Positions 43,816 through 51,709 of a DNA stretch of 64,000 nt are shown piece by piece. This DNA is from an uncultured Collinsella sp. GTDB taxonomy: Bacteria > Actinomycetota > Coriobacteriia > Coriobacteriales > Coriobacteriaceae. The notes under the pieces are model-generated. The model was not told where the DNA came from, searched no databases, and saw only the letters and a program-made list of their open reading frames with translations. A program made the position numbers and the translations under genes. Within the stretch, counting starts at the first letter, position 1. The number at the start of each line of letters is the position of its first letter. The stretch is taken from positions 62,001 through 126,000 of the forward strand of contig CAKUOD010000003.1 of assembly GCA_934668695.1 (NCBI GenBank), read 5' to 3'.

Positions 43816-44784
43816 ATGGAAATGAACGAAGCGCTTACCTACTTACAAGAAGCACTGGGCCTCTCCGCCAAGGCTAAAACTTGGCCTGGATCCGCACACT
43901 TGCCGCTGCATCTGCGGTCGATTGAGGTTCGCGCCGTTGACGCAAATGGTTTTTCTTTTTTGCTTGCAAGCTTGCCTACTGGCGTCGGGCTTCCCGAGGC
44001 CAAAAGGGTCTATAGCCAGCTAACCTTGCGTTCGGAGGCTCCTGTTGTCATTTCGTTCCCTGATGCCGATGCGCGCCAGCGCAAGGCATTGGTCGCGCAA
44101 GGGATTCCCTTTGTTTGCCCCGGTAGACAGGCTTTTCTTCCATTTATGGGCGCTGCCTATACGGAGAGACGCGGTGCCCGGTTTCATAATCGCGCGACCA
44201 AGATGTCACCCAACGCGCAGGCTGCCGCAATCTGGGGAGCAGGTCAGGAGTCATATCATCCCGATGACCTTTGTCGTGCGCTCGGGATTTCGGCAAGCCG
44301 TGCGAGCGAGGCCATAACCGAGCTTGTAGACAGGGGGCTCGCAAGGCGCGAGCGGCGCGAACGGCGTGTCATTGTGTTACCCGTGGTCGTGGATCTTCTG
44401 CTCAGTGAGCACATTGCAGAGCTTTCCTCGCCTGTCTCGAAGGTTATTTTTGCAAGGAAGGCACCACAGATCGATCGCCTTGCTGACGCTGGGGAGACGG
44501 CGCTCGCTGCGCGTTCGATGCTCGCTGCGTCGGGCGTGGAGCAAAAGGCTGTCTTAAGAAGTGCATGGCGTGAGCTGCGTGACCTTGAAGTCGCAGACGG
44601 GGAACTGCCGGATAACGAAACGGCGATGATCCAAGTGTGGCGCTATGCGCCCGTGTTTGCCGACTCCTCCCGTATCGACGACATTTCACTTGCGCTATCT
44701 TTGGCGGCAATCGACGATGAACGAATTCAGCTCGAAGTCGATCGCATGTTTGGAAAGGAATATCCATGGCAGGAAGCGCTGTAG
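43816..44784 (+). CDS. AbiEi-like antitoxin/regulator (wHTH protein)
   Basis: The 322-residue protein has a central winged-helix-like segment (AAAIWGAGQESYHPDDLCRA, SRASEAITELVDRGLARRER) and an unusual N-terminal domain. The adjacent overlapping gene encodes a nucleotidyltransferase, which matches the antitoxin-toxin order of type IV AbiE systems, so an antitoxin or regulator role is inferred. Direct family recognition is weak. A possible start two codons downstream (MNEALT) is also open. The GC content is lower than in the flanking housekeeping genes. Confidence 0.55.
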   Translation: MEMNEALTYLQEALGLSAKAKTWPGSAHLPLHLRSIEVRAVDANGFSFLLASLPTGVGLPEAKRVYSQLTLRSEAPVVISFPDADARQRKALVAQGIPFVCPGRQAFLPFMGAAYTERRGARFHNRATKMSPNAQAAAIWGAGQESYHPDDLCRALGISASRASEAITELVDRGLARRERRERRVIVLPVVVDLLLSEHIAELSSPVSKVIFARKAPQIDRLADAGETALAARSMLAASGVEQKAVLRSAWRELRDLEVADGELPDNETAMIQVWRYAPVFADSSRIDDISLALSLAAIDDERIQLEVDRMFGKEYPWQEAL

Positions 44785-45539
44785 AAGGTCTCCAAGAATT
44801 TCGGCAGCATATGCAGGAAGCTGAAGGGTCGTATGCCCTTATCGGCGGCACAGCATGCGACATTTTGCTCGCGGAGGCGGGACTTTCGTTTAGGGCGACC
44901 CACGATTTTGATGTGGTCATTGTCGCCGATGACCGGTTGCCTCAGACGGCCGAAGCCATATGGACCTTGGTGCGTGATGGCGGCTACCGCTGCGGCTGGG
45001 GTGAAAGCGAAGCCTCGTGTTTTTATCGGTTTACGGAACCAAAGAGGCCGGGTTATCCCCATATGATCGAGCTCTTCGCGAAGTGCCCCGACTTTCTAAA
45101 GGCTCGTGAGGGAGTTGATGTGACGCCAATTCACGTTGATGAAAACATAAGCAGTCTTTCGGCTATTTTGCTGGACGATGCCTACTACAGCTTGTTTCTT
45201 CAGGGAATTCGGACAGTAGACGGTGTTTCGGTCCTGGATACGGAATACATTGTCCCGTTCAAAGCGAAGGCGTATCTCGACCTAAAAGCTAGAAGGGAGG
45301 CCGGGGAGAACGTTGACTCGAGGAAGGTCAAAAAGCATAAACGCGATGCGCTGAGGCTTGCTCAGCTGCTTGGCGAGTCGGAAGGTGTCGATCTGGGCGG
45401 AGAACTGAAGGACGATATGCTTGCGTTTGTTAAAGATTGCGAGGTGGGCGACGTCAATCTGAAACAGATCGGGGTTGCGGGCGTAACGATGGCGCAGTTG
45501 CTCGAGACGATGAAAGCAACATATGGCTTGATTGGTTGA
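44766..45539 (+). CDS. Nucleotidyltransferase-like protein (AbiEii-type toxin candidate)
   Basis: The 257-residue protein has the minimal nucleotidyltransferase signature ALIGGTACDILL...THDFDVVI: a Gly-Gly loop and D-F-D metal pair. The middle (FKAKAYLDLKARREAGENVD) and lysine-rich KVKKHKRDALRLAQLL follow. AbiEii toxins share this fold and transfer GTP or another nucleotide to a target. The gene overlaps the upstream antitoxin-like gene by 19 nt and follows GGAAAGGA. The pair interrupts the pilus locus. Other nucleotidyltransferase families (for example tRNA-modifying toxins) remain possible. Confidence 0.65.
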   Translation: MAGSAVEGLQEFRQHMQEAEGSYALIGGTACDILLAEAGLSFRATHDFDVVIVADDRLPQTAEAIWTLVRDGGYRCGWGESEASCFYRFTEPKRPGYPHMIELFAKCPDFLKAREGVDVTPIHVDENISSLSAILLDDAYYSLFLQGIRTVDGVSVLDTEYIVPFKAKAYLDLKARREAGENVDSRKVKKHKRDALRLAQLLGESEGVDLGGELKDDMLAFVKDCEVGDVNLKQIGVAGVTMAQLLETMKATYGLIG

Positions 45540-45650
45540 GTGGGGTTACGTGGCCCGAACGGTGCAGCCTAGCTGCGTTGTCCGGCGCATGAGCTCGCTA
45601 ATCGGCTATTATTTGTTTAGACAACCTGAGCTGTAAAGGAGTGACCGGCG

Positions 45651-46589
45651 ATGGTGCAGGGCGCCAAACATATGAAGAGCAACAACGCTGCGGCCAGCGG
45701 CGGCTCAAGCCCCCAGCCCAAACCTCGACCAAAGCCTAAGCGTCGTCGCAAGCGGCTGCCGCGCTGGGCCGACCGACTCATCACCATCGTCATCATCCTT
45801 ATTGGCGTGGGCCTTATGACTTGGCCGTGGATCTTGGACCGGCTCGAGGCCTCGGGCGTGTTCAACCAGATCAGCACCGTGTCCAGCACCGTGGACGCGC
45901 TCTCCGAAGAGGAGCGCGAGCGCATTCTGCTGCAGGCTCGCTCCTTTAACGAGCAGCTAGCCGGCGAAGCCACCGAGCTTTCCGCCGACCAGATCGAGCC
46001 CTACGATCAGCAGCTCATCTTTGACCGCGACCCCATGATGAGTTGGGTCGAGATCCCCTCCATCGACGTGAGTATGCCTATTTACCACGGCACGAGCGAG
46101 GAAGTCCTTATGGCGGGCGTCGGCCACCTGGAGGGCACGAGCCTACCGGTGGGCGGCAGCTCGACGCATTGCGTGCTCACCGCGCACTCGGGCATGCGCA
46201 ACCTGAGCATGTTCGACGACATCCACTCGCTGGAGCCCGGCGACCTGGTACTGCTGCACACCATGAACAAGACGCTCGCCTACAAGATGGTGGACTCCGA
46301 GGTCGTGCTGCCCGAGGAGATGGAGTCGCTGACCATCGAGCCCGGCGCCGACAAGGTGACGCTCGTCACCTGCACGCCCTATGGCGTGAACGACCATCGT
46401 CTGCTGGTGCATTGCGTGCGCACCAAGTACAGCAAGATGGACGTCGACAAGCAAAAGTCGCTGGCCGGCCGCCACTGGGGCAAGCGCGAGTTCGCCGTGC
46501 TCATCGTGGTTATTGCCATTGTGCTGTTGCTGCTGGACATTGTGGTCCACGCGGTCCGTAAACGCCGCAAGGCCAAGGCCTCGGCATAG
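45651..46589 (+). CDS. Class C (pilin-polymerising) sortase
   Basis: The 312-residue protein has two membrane helices (residues ~45-65 and C-terminal ~280-300) around the sortase barrel. Catalytic residues are visible: His in TAHSGM, Cys in LVTCTPYG and Arg in DHRLLVH. A lid-like DRDPMMSW lies ~90 residues before the His, as in class C enzymes. The N-terminal tail is very rich in Pro/Lys/Arg. It would join LPLTG/LPLSG/IPSTG pilins. AAAGGAG precedes the ATG with a rather long spacer. It is followed by family 3 and family 2 palindromes. Confidence 0.93.
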   Translation: MVQGAKHMKSNNAAASGGSSPQPKPRPKPKRRRKRLPRWADRLITIVIILIGVGLMTWPWILDRLEASGVFNQISTVSSTVDALSEEERERILLQARSFNEQLAGEATELSADQIEPYDQQLIFDRDPMMSWVEIPSIDVSMPIYHGTSEEVLMAGVGHLEGTSLPVGGSSTHCVLTAHSGMRNLSMFDDIHSLEPGDLVLLHTMNKTLAYKMVDSEVVLPEEMESLTIEPGADKVTLVTCTPYGVNDHRLLVHCVRTKYSKMDVDKQKSLAGRHWGKREFAVLIVVIAIVLLLLDIVVHAVRKRRKAKASA

Positions 46590-46602
46590 CCATTGTTCGG
46601 AA

Positions 46603-46635
46603 CCACCACAATGGGGACAGGCACCTTTGTGGTGG
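46603..46635. repeat. Palindromic repeat, family 3
   Basis: CCACCACAATGGGGACAGGC with the complementary CCTTTGTGGTGG arm, 13 bp after the sortase stop. Confidence 0.75.
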
Positions 46636-46646
46636 TCGGGGCTTTC

Positions 46647-46713
46647 AAACCGTCCCAACATTCGATGAAAATCGCGATTTTGGCGAAAAACGTCGAATGT
46701 TGGGACGGTTTTT
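46647..46713. repeat. Palindromic repeat, family 2
   Basis: Perfect AAACCGTCCCAACATTCGA arms with the AAAATCGCGATTTT inner dyad, followed by TTTTT. It is 11 bp after a family 3 copy. Confidence 0.85.
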
Positions 46714-46873
46714 GTTGTGGGCGAGACGGTTTTCGCCGCAGGTCCGCCGGGTCGCGCCCTGCCAACCCGCCGTCCTCGTTACGTTTTCGCTGCATTTGGG
46801 TAAAGCGCCTGCTCCAAGCCGGCGTTGCCCTGTATACTAGAGCGGTTTAACTGTTATGCGGAAGGGAGCGCCT

Positions 46874-47185
46874 ATGGCACTCAGCGAGAAAGACGTGCGC
46901 GGCATCGCCGAGTACGCAAAGATCGCACTGACCGATGACGAGCTCACCCAGATGACGTCCTACATGAACGACGCCGTCCAGATGCTCGAGCCCGTCTTGC
47001 AATATGACTTGCCCGACGTGGAGCCCACGTTCCATCCCATCGGAAGCCTGTCCAACGTGATGGGCGACGACCTGCGCGAGCCCGAGCGCGACCTGCCGCT
47101 CGACGTTGCGCTGGAGAACGCTGGTAGCGCGCGCGACCGTTACTTCCGCGTGCCGTCCATTTTGGGAGAGGGGGAGAGCGAGTAA
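46874..47185 (+). CDS. gatC: Asp/Glu-tRNA amidotransferase subunit C
   Basis: The 103-residue belt subunit wraps GatA and GatB in the enzyme that converts Glu-tRNA(Gln) and Asp-tRNA(Asn) to Gln- and Asn-tRNA. KDVRGIAEYAKIALTDDELT at the N terminus and a C-terminal segment ending YFRVPSILGEG match the family. AAGGGAG precedes ATG 46874, and a -10 TATACT is at 46833-46838. The stop codon overlaps the gatA start. Confidence 0.95.
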   Translation: MALSEKDVRGIAEYAKIALTDDELTQMTSYMNDAVQMLEPVLQYDLPDVEPTFHPIGSLSNVMGDDLREPERDLPLDVALENAGSARDRYFRVPSILGEGESE

Positions 47186-48699
47186 TGGCCCAGAGCTTCG
47201 ATTCCCTTACCGCCGCCCAGATCGCCGCGGGCGTTGCCGCCGGCGACTTTACCGCTACCGAGGTGGCCCAGGCCTCCCTTGCCGCCATCGAGGCGCGCGA
47301 GGGCGGGGTCCAAGCATTCCTGCAGGTGGCGCCCGAGCTTGCGCTTGAGGCCGCCGCGCGCGTGGATGCCGACCGTGCCGCCGGAAAGCCGCTGCCCCCG
47401 CTCGCGGGCGTGCCGCTGGCCATCAAGGACAACATGAACCTTGTGGGCACGCGCACCACCTGCGCTTCCCGTATGCTCGAGAACTACCAGAGCGTCTACA
47501 CCGCCACCTGCGTCCAGCGTATGCTCGATGCCGGCTGCCTGCCCATGGGCAAGGCCAACATGGACGAGTTTGCCTTTGGCAGCTCCACCGAGAGCTCGGC
47601 CTTCCACCGCACCAACAACCCCTGGGATACCGAGCGCGTGCCCGGCGGCTCCTCGGGCGGCTCCGCTGCTGCCGTCGCCGCGGGCGAGGTCGCGCTCTCG
47701 CTGGGCTCGGACACCGGCGGCTCCATCCGCCAGCCGGCGGCGCTCTGCGGCGTGGTGGGCCTTAAGCCCACGTATGGCGCCGTGAGTCGCTACGGCGTGG
47801 TGGCCTTTGGCTCGTCGCTCGACCAGGTCGGTCCCTTTGGCCGCACGGTCGAGGACGTCGCGCTGGCCATGAACGCGCTTACCGGCGCGGGCCACGATCC
47901 GTACGACTGCACCAGCCAGGACTGCGCCGTCGACTTTACCGAGCACCTCAACGACAGCATCGAGGGCAAGCGCGTGGGCATCATCCCCGCGTTTATGGAG
48001 GCCGAAGGCCTGACGCCCGAGGTCAAGGCCGCTGTTCAGCGCGCCGCCCAGGAGCTGCAGAACCAGGGTGCCGAGCTGGTCGAGGTCGACCTGCCGCACC
48101 TGGATGCCGCTATCGCCGCCTACTACGTCATCGGCCCGGCCGAGGCGTTCTCCAACCTGGCCCGTTTCGACGGCATTCGCTACGGCTACCAGGAGGAGGG
48201 CTGCGCCAACCTGTCCGACCAGAGCTCGCTGTCGCGCGCCCACGGCTTTGGTGCCGAGGCCAAGCGCCGTCAGATGCTCGGCGCCTACCTGCTGAGCTCA
48301 GGCGTGTACGACAAGTACTACTACGCTGCGCAAAAGGCCCGCACGCTCATCACGCAGGACTACGACGCCGCGTATGCCAAGGTGGACACGATCCTGATGC
48401 CCGCCTCGCCGCGCACGGCCTTTAAGTTTGGTGAGATCAGCGATCCCACGCAGATGTACCTGTCCGACCTGTACACCATTTCGCTCAACATCTGCGGCAA
48501 CGGTGGCATCTCGGTGCCGCTGGGCCTGGGCGAGGACAGCAAGCTGCCCGTTTCTGCCCAGCTGGTGGGACCTGCCTTTAAGGACCGTCAGCTGCTCACG
48601 TTTGCCCGCGCCCTGGAGCGCGGCTTTGCCGATGCCGCCACGGGTGCGCCCGCGCTTTCCGTCGCGCCCGATTTTGCCGGGAAGGGAGGCGAGCTGTAA
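47185..48699 (+). CDS. gatA: Asp/Glu-tRNA amidotransferase subunit A (glutaminase)
   Basis: The 504-residue amidase-signature enzyme releases ammonia from glutamine. The catalytic Lys is K81 in AIKDNM. The Ser-rich loop GGSSGGSAAAVA and the nucleophile loop GSDTGGSIRQPA are complete. The gene is coupled to gatC and gatB by TAATG overlaps, which keeps subunits equimolar. Confidence 0.97.
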   Translation: MAQSFDSLTAAQIAAGVAAGDFTATEVAQASLAAIEAREGGVQAFLQVAPELALEAAARVDADRAAGKPLPPLAGVPLAIKDNMNLVGTRTTCASRMLENYQSVYTATCVQRMLDAGCLPMGKANMDEFAFGSSTESSAFHRTNNPWDTERVPGGSSGGSAAAVAAGEVALSLGSDTGGSIRQPAALCGVVGLKPTYGAVSRYGVVAFGSSLDQVGPFGRTVEDVALAMNALTGAGHDPYDCTSQDCAVDFTEHLNDSIEGKRVGIIPAFMEAEGLTPEVKAAVQRAAQELQNQGAELVEVDLPHLDAAIAAYYVIGPAEAFSNLARFDGIRYGYQEEGCANLSDQSSLSRAHGFGAEAKRRQMLGAYLLSSGVYDKYYYAAQKARTLITQDYDAAYAKVDTILMPASPRTAFKFGEISDPTQMYLSDLYTISLNICGNGGISVPLGLGEDSKLPVSAQLVGPAFKDRQLLTFARALERGFADAATGAPALSVAPDFAGKGGEL

Positions 48700-50375
48700 T
48701 GAAGGAGCTTTCCGAGGTCCTGCAGGATTGGGAGGCCGTGATCGGCCTGGAGATCCATACCGAGCTCACCGCACTCGACACCAAGATGTTCTGCAACTGC
48801 AAGCTCAGCCACGATGACGAGCCCAACGCCAACGTGTGCCCGGTGTGCCTGGGCCTGCCCGGCGCCCTGCCGGTGCCCAACAAGCGCGCCATCGAGAGCA
48901 TCGTCAAGGCCGGTCTCGCCACCAACTGCGAGATTCAGCGCCACTCGATGTTCTACCGCAAGCACTATTTCTATCCCGATATGGCCAAGAACTTCCAGAC
49001 CACGCAGGGTCCGGTCGCCTTTGCCATGTACGGCCATCTTGATCTTGACGTGACCGGTCGCGGTGCCGCCGAGCGCCCCGACTGCGCGTTTGGCGAGGCC
49101 GAGGCCCAGAGCCTGGCGAGCGCTTCGGCCAATGCCGAGGGCTTGTCCACGTCCATGTCCTCGACCATGCGCGAGGGCAACCAGCGCGCCGGTCATCTGG
49201 CCAGCTACGATGCGTCCAACCTGCAGATGCCCGAGCGCCGCGAGGACGGCTCCTACACGGTGCCCATCCGCATCCTGCGCATCCACATGGAGGAGGACGC
49301 CGCCAAGATGGTGCACGTGGGCGGTGCCGAGGGCCGCATCACCGCCGCGGCCGAGTCGCTCGTCGACTACAACCGCTGCGGCACGCCGCTGATCGAGCTC
49401 GTGACTGAGCCCGATCTGCGCACGCCCGAGGAGGCACGCTTGTTCATGGAGAAGCTCCGTCGTATCTTTGTGACGCTGGGCATTTCCGATTGCTCCATGG
49501 AGAAGGGCTCCATGCGCTGCGACGGCAACGTGTCGCTGCGCCGCCGCGGCGAGACCAAGCTGGGCACCAAGACCGAGCTCAAGAACCTCAACTCGTTCAA
49601 GAGCCTGCACGACGGCCTTGCCTACGAGATCTGCCGCCAGGCCGAGGTGCTCGAGGAGGGCGGCATCATCTATCAGGAGACCCGCCACTGGGAGCCCAGC
49701 CGCAAGCGCACCGTGGTCATGCGCGTGAAGGAGACGGCCGACGACTATCGCCTGTTCCCCGATCCCGACCTGGCGCCGTTCGACCTGGACGACGAGTTTA
49801 TCGACCGCTGCCGTGGCGAGATTCCCGAGCTGCCCGATGCCAAGCGCGCCCGCTTTGAGGCCGACTTTGGCATTAAGGCGGCCGACGCCGAGCAGATCGC
49901 CGGCGACCCCGAGTTTGCCGAGTTCTTTGAGGCAGCCGCTGCCGGTATGGCCGGCAAGGAGGCCCAGACGGTCGCGAACCTGCTGGTCAACGAGATGATC
50001 GCCTACCTTAAGGGCGCGGGCGCGTCGCTCGTCGAGTCCGGCATCGCGCCGGCTCAGGTGGCCGCACTTGCCAAGCTGTTGGCGACCGATGTCATCAGCT
50101 CCAACCAGGCGCACGAGGTCTTTGAGGCCATGGCCCAGACCGGCGACGACCCCAACAAGATCGTCGACGAGCGCGGTATGCGTCAGGTGAGCGATGCCGG
50201 CGCGCTGCAGCCGATCGTGGACGAGGTGCTGGCAAACTGCGCCGAGCAGGCGCAGCAGTACCGCGACGGCAACCAGAAGGTCATCGGCTTTTTGGTGGGC
50301 CAGTGCATGAAGGCGAGCCGCGGCAAGGGCAACCCGAAGCTCTTCAACGAGTTGCTGAGAACGTCGCTCTCGTAA
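48699..50375 (+). CDS. gatB: Asp/Glu-tRNA amidotransferase subunit B
   Basis: The 558-residue kinase-like subunit activates the tRNA-bound acid and accepts ammonia through a tunnel. EAVIGLEIHTELTA, the zinc-cysteine region CNCK...CPVCLGLPG and the C-terminal YqeY-like helical tail ending in RGKGNPKLFNELLRTSLS are family hallmarks. It is slightly longer than usual. The start overlaps the gatA stop (TAATG). A large nested palindrome follows the stop codon. Confidence 0.96.
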   Translation: MKELSEVLQDWEAVIGLEIHTELTALDTKMFCNCKLSHDDEPNANVCPVCLGLPGALPVPNKRAIESIVKAGLATNCEIQRHSMFYRKHYFYPDMAKNFQTTQGPVAFAMYGHLDLDVTGRGAAERPDCAFGEAEAQSLASASANAEGLSTSMSSTMREGNQRAGHLASYDASNLQMPERREDGSYTVPIRILRIHMEEDAAKMVHVGGAEGRITAAAESLVDYNRCGTPLIELVTEPDLRTPEEARLFMEKLRRIFVTLGISDCSMEKGSMRCDGNVSLRRRGETKLGTKTELKNLNSFKSLHDGLAYEICRQAEVLEEGGIIYQETRHWEPSRKRTVVMRVKETADDYRLFPDPDLAPFDLDDEFIDRCRGEIPELPDAKRARFEADFGIKAADAEQIAGDPEFAEFFEAAAAGMAGKEAQTVANLLVNEMIAYLKGAGASLVESGIAPAQVAALAKLLATDVISSNQAHEVFEAMAQTGDDPNKIVDERGMRQVSDAGALQPIVDEVLANCAEQAQQYRDGNQKVIGFLVGQCMKASRGKGNPKLFNELLRTSLS

Positions 50376-50378
50376 GCG

Positions 50379-50514
50379 GGAACCGAGGGGCCGGGCACAG
50401 GGCCTTGCCTCTCAATTTCGGACAGCCCTGACTCACGACGGAGGCGCCACTGGCGCCTCCTGTTCGTGCGGAACTCATTGAGAGGCAAGGCCCTGCGCCC
50501 GGCCCCTCGGTTCC
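50379..50514. repeat. 136-bp nested palindrome after gatB
   Basis: Outer arms of 37-38 bp (50379-50415 and 50477-50514; GGAACCGAGGGGCCGGGC start) pair with one mismatch. Inside lies GGAGGCGCCACTGGCGCCTCC (positions 50440-50460), another hairpin. It may serve as terminator or be a mobile palindromic unit. Confidence 0.8.
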
Positions 50515-50560
50515 GCGACGACTCGGCCGTTCGGGTCAGGCGGGCTGAATGGAATAGAGT

Positions 50561-50593
50561 GAATGAGGGCGCCGATGGCGCCCTCATTCTTTA
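50561..50593. terminator. Bidirectional terminator between gatB and the AraC gene
   Basis: GAATGAGGGCGCC and GGCGCCCTCATTC arms around GAT, with T-rich flanks. It overlaps the end of the minus-strand AraC gene. Confidence 0.8.
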
Positions 50594-51595
50594 TATATGT
50601 TGGGAACGCCAAGCGGTGGGGGTGGTGCCGGTGTGTTGCTTGAAGGCTTGGGCGAAGGCGGCCTGCTGAGGGTAGCCTAGACGCTCTGCAACCTGCGCTA
50701 TCGTGAGCGCGCTATCGGCCAAAAGGTCCTGTGCTCGCTCCATACGGCGTCTGCGGATGTAGGCGCCCAGGGACTCGCCAGTTTGGGCCTTAAAGGTGGC
50801 GCATAGCTTGGAGCGGCTTGTGTAGAGCCTCTCGGCTACCTCGTTGATACCCACACGTCTGCCTTTGTCGAGCGCGCGCTCAATCATTGCCGTTGCTTCT
50901 TCGGCAATGGTTATGCTGGCGCGTGTGTCTGCCGCCCGCCGCGCCTGCTTGTGGGCCGCGCGCGAACAGGCGAGCTCCGCGACCATGGTCTCCACGATGC
51001 CTTGCATATAGACGTGTCCGCCTACGGTGCGGGCGCGGTCCTCGTTAATCCGGCGCAGCGTGTGGCAGATGGCAGACGTCGCCTCCTCGTGCCACGACTC
51101 GGCAAACGCTTCAAAGACTCCCACGAACTCAGTGGGATACCGATGCTCCAGCTCGTCAAAATACCCGGGCAAAAAGAGCACCGAGCGCGAGTGATAGAGC
51201 CGCCCTGCAAACAGTGGGCTTAACTCCTCGCCACAGTTATCTTGGATAAAGCTGCACACGGCATTGTTTGGCCACGGTCCATGCAGGGGTTTAAGGTTCG
51301 CAGGCGTTATGCCGGCTTCGGGCATGCACATGAGCGTGGGCGCGCTGACCTCGCTCACGCATGCGTACGGTTCGGGTGTGTATTCGGCCAGGTACATATC
51401 GTGCGTCGGGGTAATGTAATGCTCCATGACGATGCAGGCAGGGGAGAGGGGCATGATCCATGCGCGTCCGTGCGCCCGATCGTTTGCCACCTCGCCGGTA
51501 AAGACGGCGCCCTTGCCGGTAAGCTCCAGGCCAAACTGCTCAAACTGCGGTGCGTAGAGCTCGGTTATGTCGGTCGCTGCCCGCCGTATTTGCAA
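50591..51595 (-). CDS. AraC-family transcriptional regulator
   Basis: The 334-residue protein has a C-terminal AraC DNA-binding domain (INEVAERLYTSRSKLCATFK, GYPQQAAFAQAFKQHTGTTP) and an N-terminal sensor domain. It is divergent from a pair of ABC half-transporters, an arrangement like ybtA with ybtPQ for siderophore import. A TTG start is used, preceded by AAGGAAAGGGA. An AGCCATGGCT palindrome lies 45 bp upstream between the divergent genes. Role inferred: activator of the transporter in response to its substrate or metal state. Confidence 0.85.
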   Translation of the reverse strand: MQIRRAATDITELYAPQFEQFGLELTGKGAVFTGEVANDRAHGRAWIMPLSPACIVMEHYITPTHDMYLAEYTPEPYACVSEVSAPTLMCMPEAGITPANLKPLHGPWPNNAVCSFIQDNCGEELSPLFAGRLYHSRSVLFLPGYFDELEHRYPTEFVGVFEAFAESWHEEATSAICHTLRRINEDRARTVGGHVYMQGIVETMVAELACSRAAHKQARRAADTRASITIAEEATAMIERALDKGRRVGINEVAERLYTSRSKLCATFKAQTGESLGAYIRRRRMERAQDLLADSALTIAQVAERLGYPQQAAFAQAFKQHTGTTPTAWRSQHI

Positions 51596-51639
51596 AAGCG
51601 TCCCTTTCCTTTGCAGAAACGTCCACGCCTGGCTCGATT

Positions 51640-51655
51640 GTGAGCCATGGCTAAC
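51640..51655. promoter_or_regulatory. Palindromic operator GTGAGCCATGGCTAAC
   Basis: A nearly symmetric 16-bp site between the AraC gene and the ABC operon. The same core (AGCCATGGCT with GTTA/TAAC flanks) occurs at 55360-55377 before the metal ATPase operon. It resembles half of DtxR/IdeR-type boxes but with a different centre. Confidence 0.55.
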
Positions 51656-51709
51656 ACATCAATGATAAGTTCATTACGGTTAACTCTCAAGCCGTTAGAA
51701 AGGAATCTC

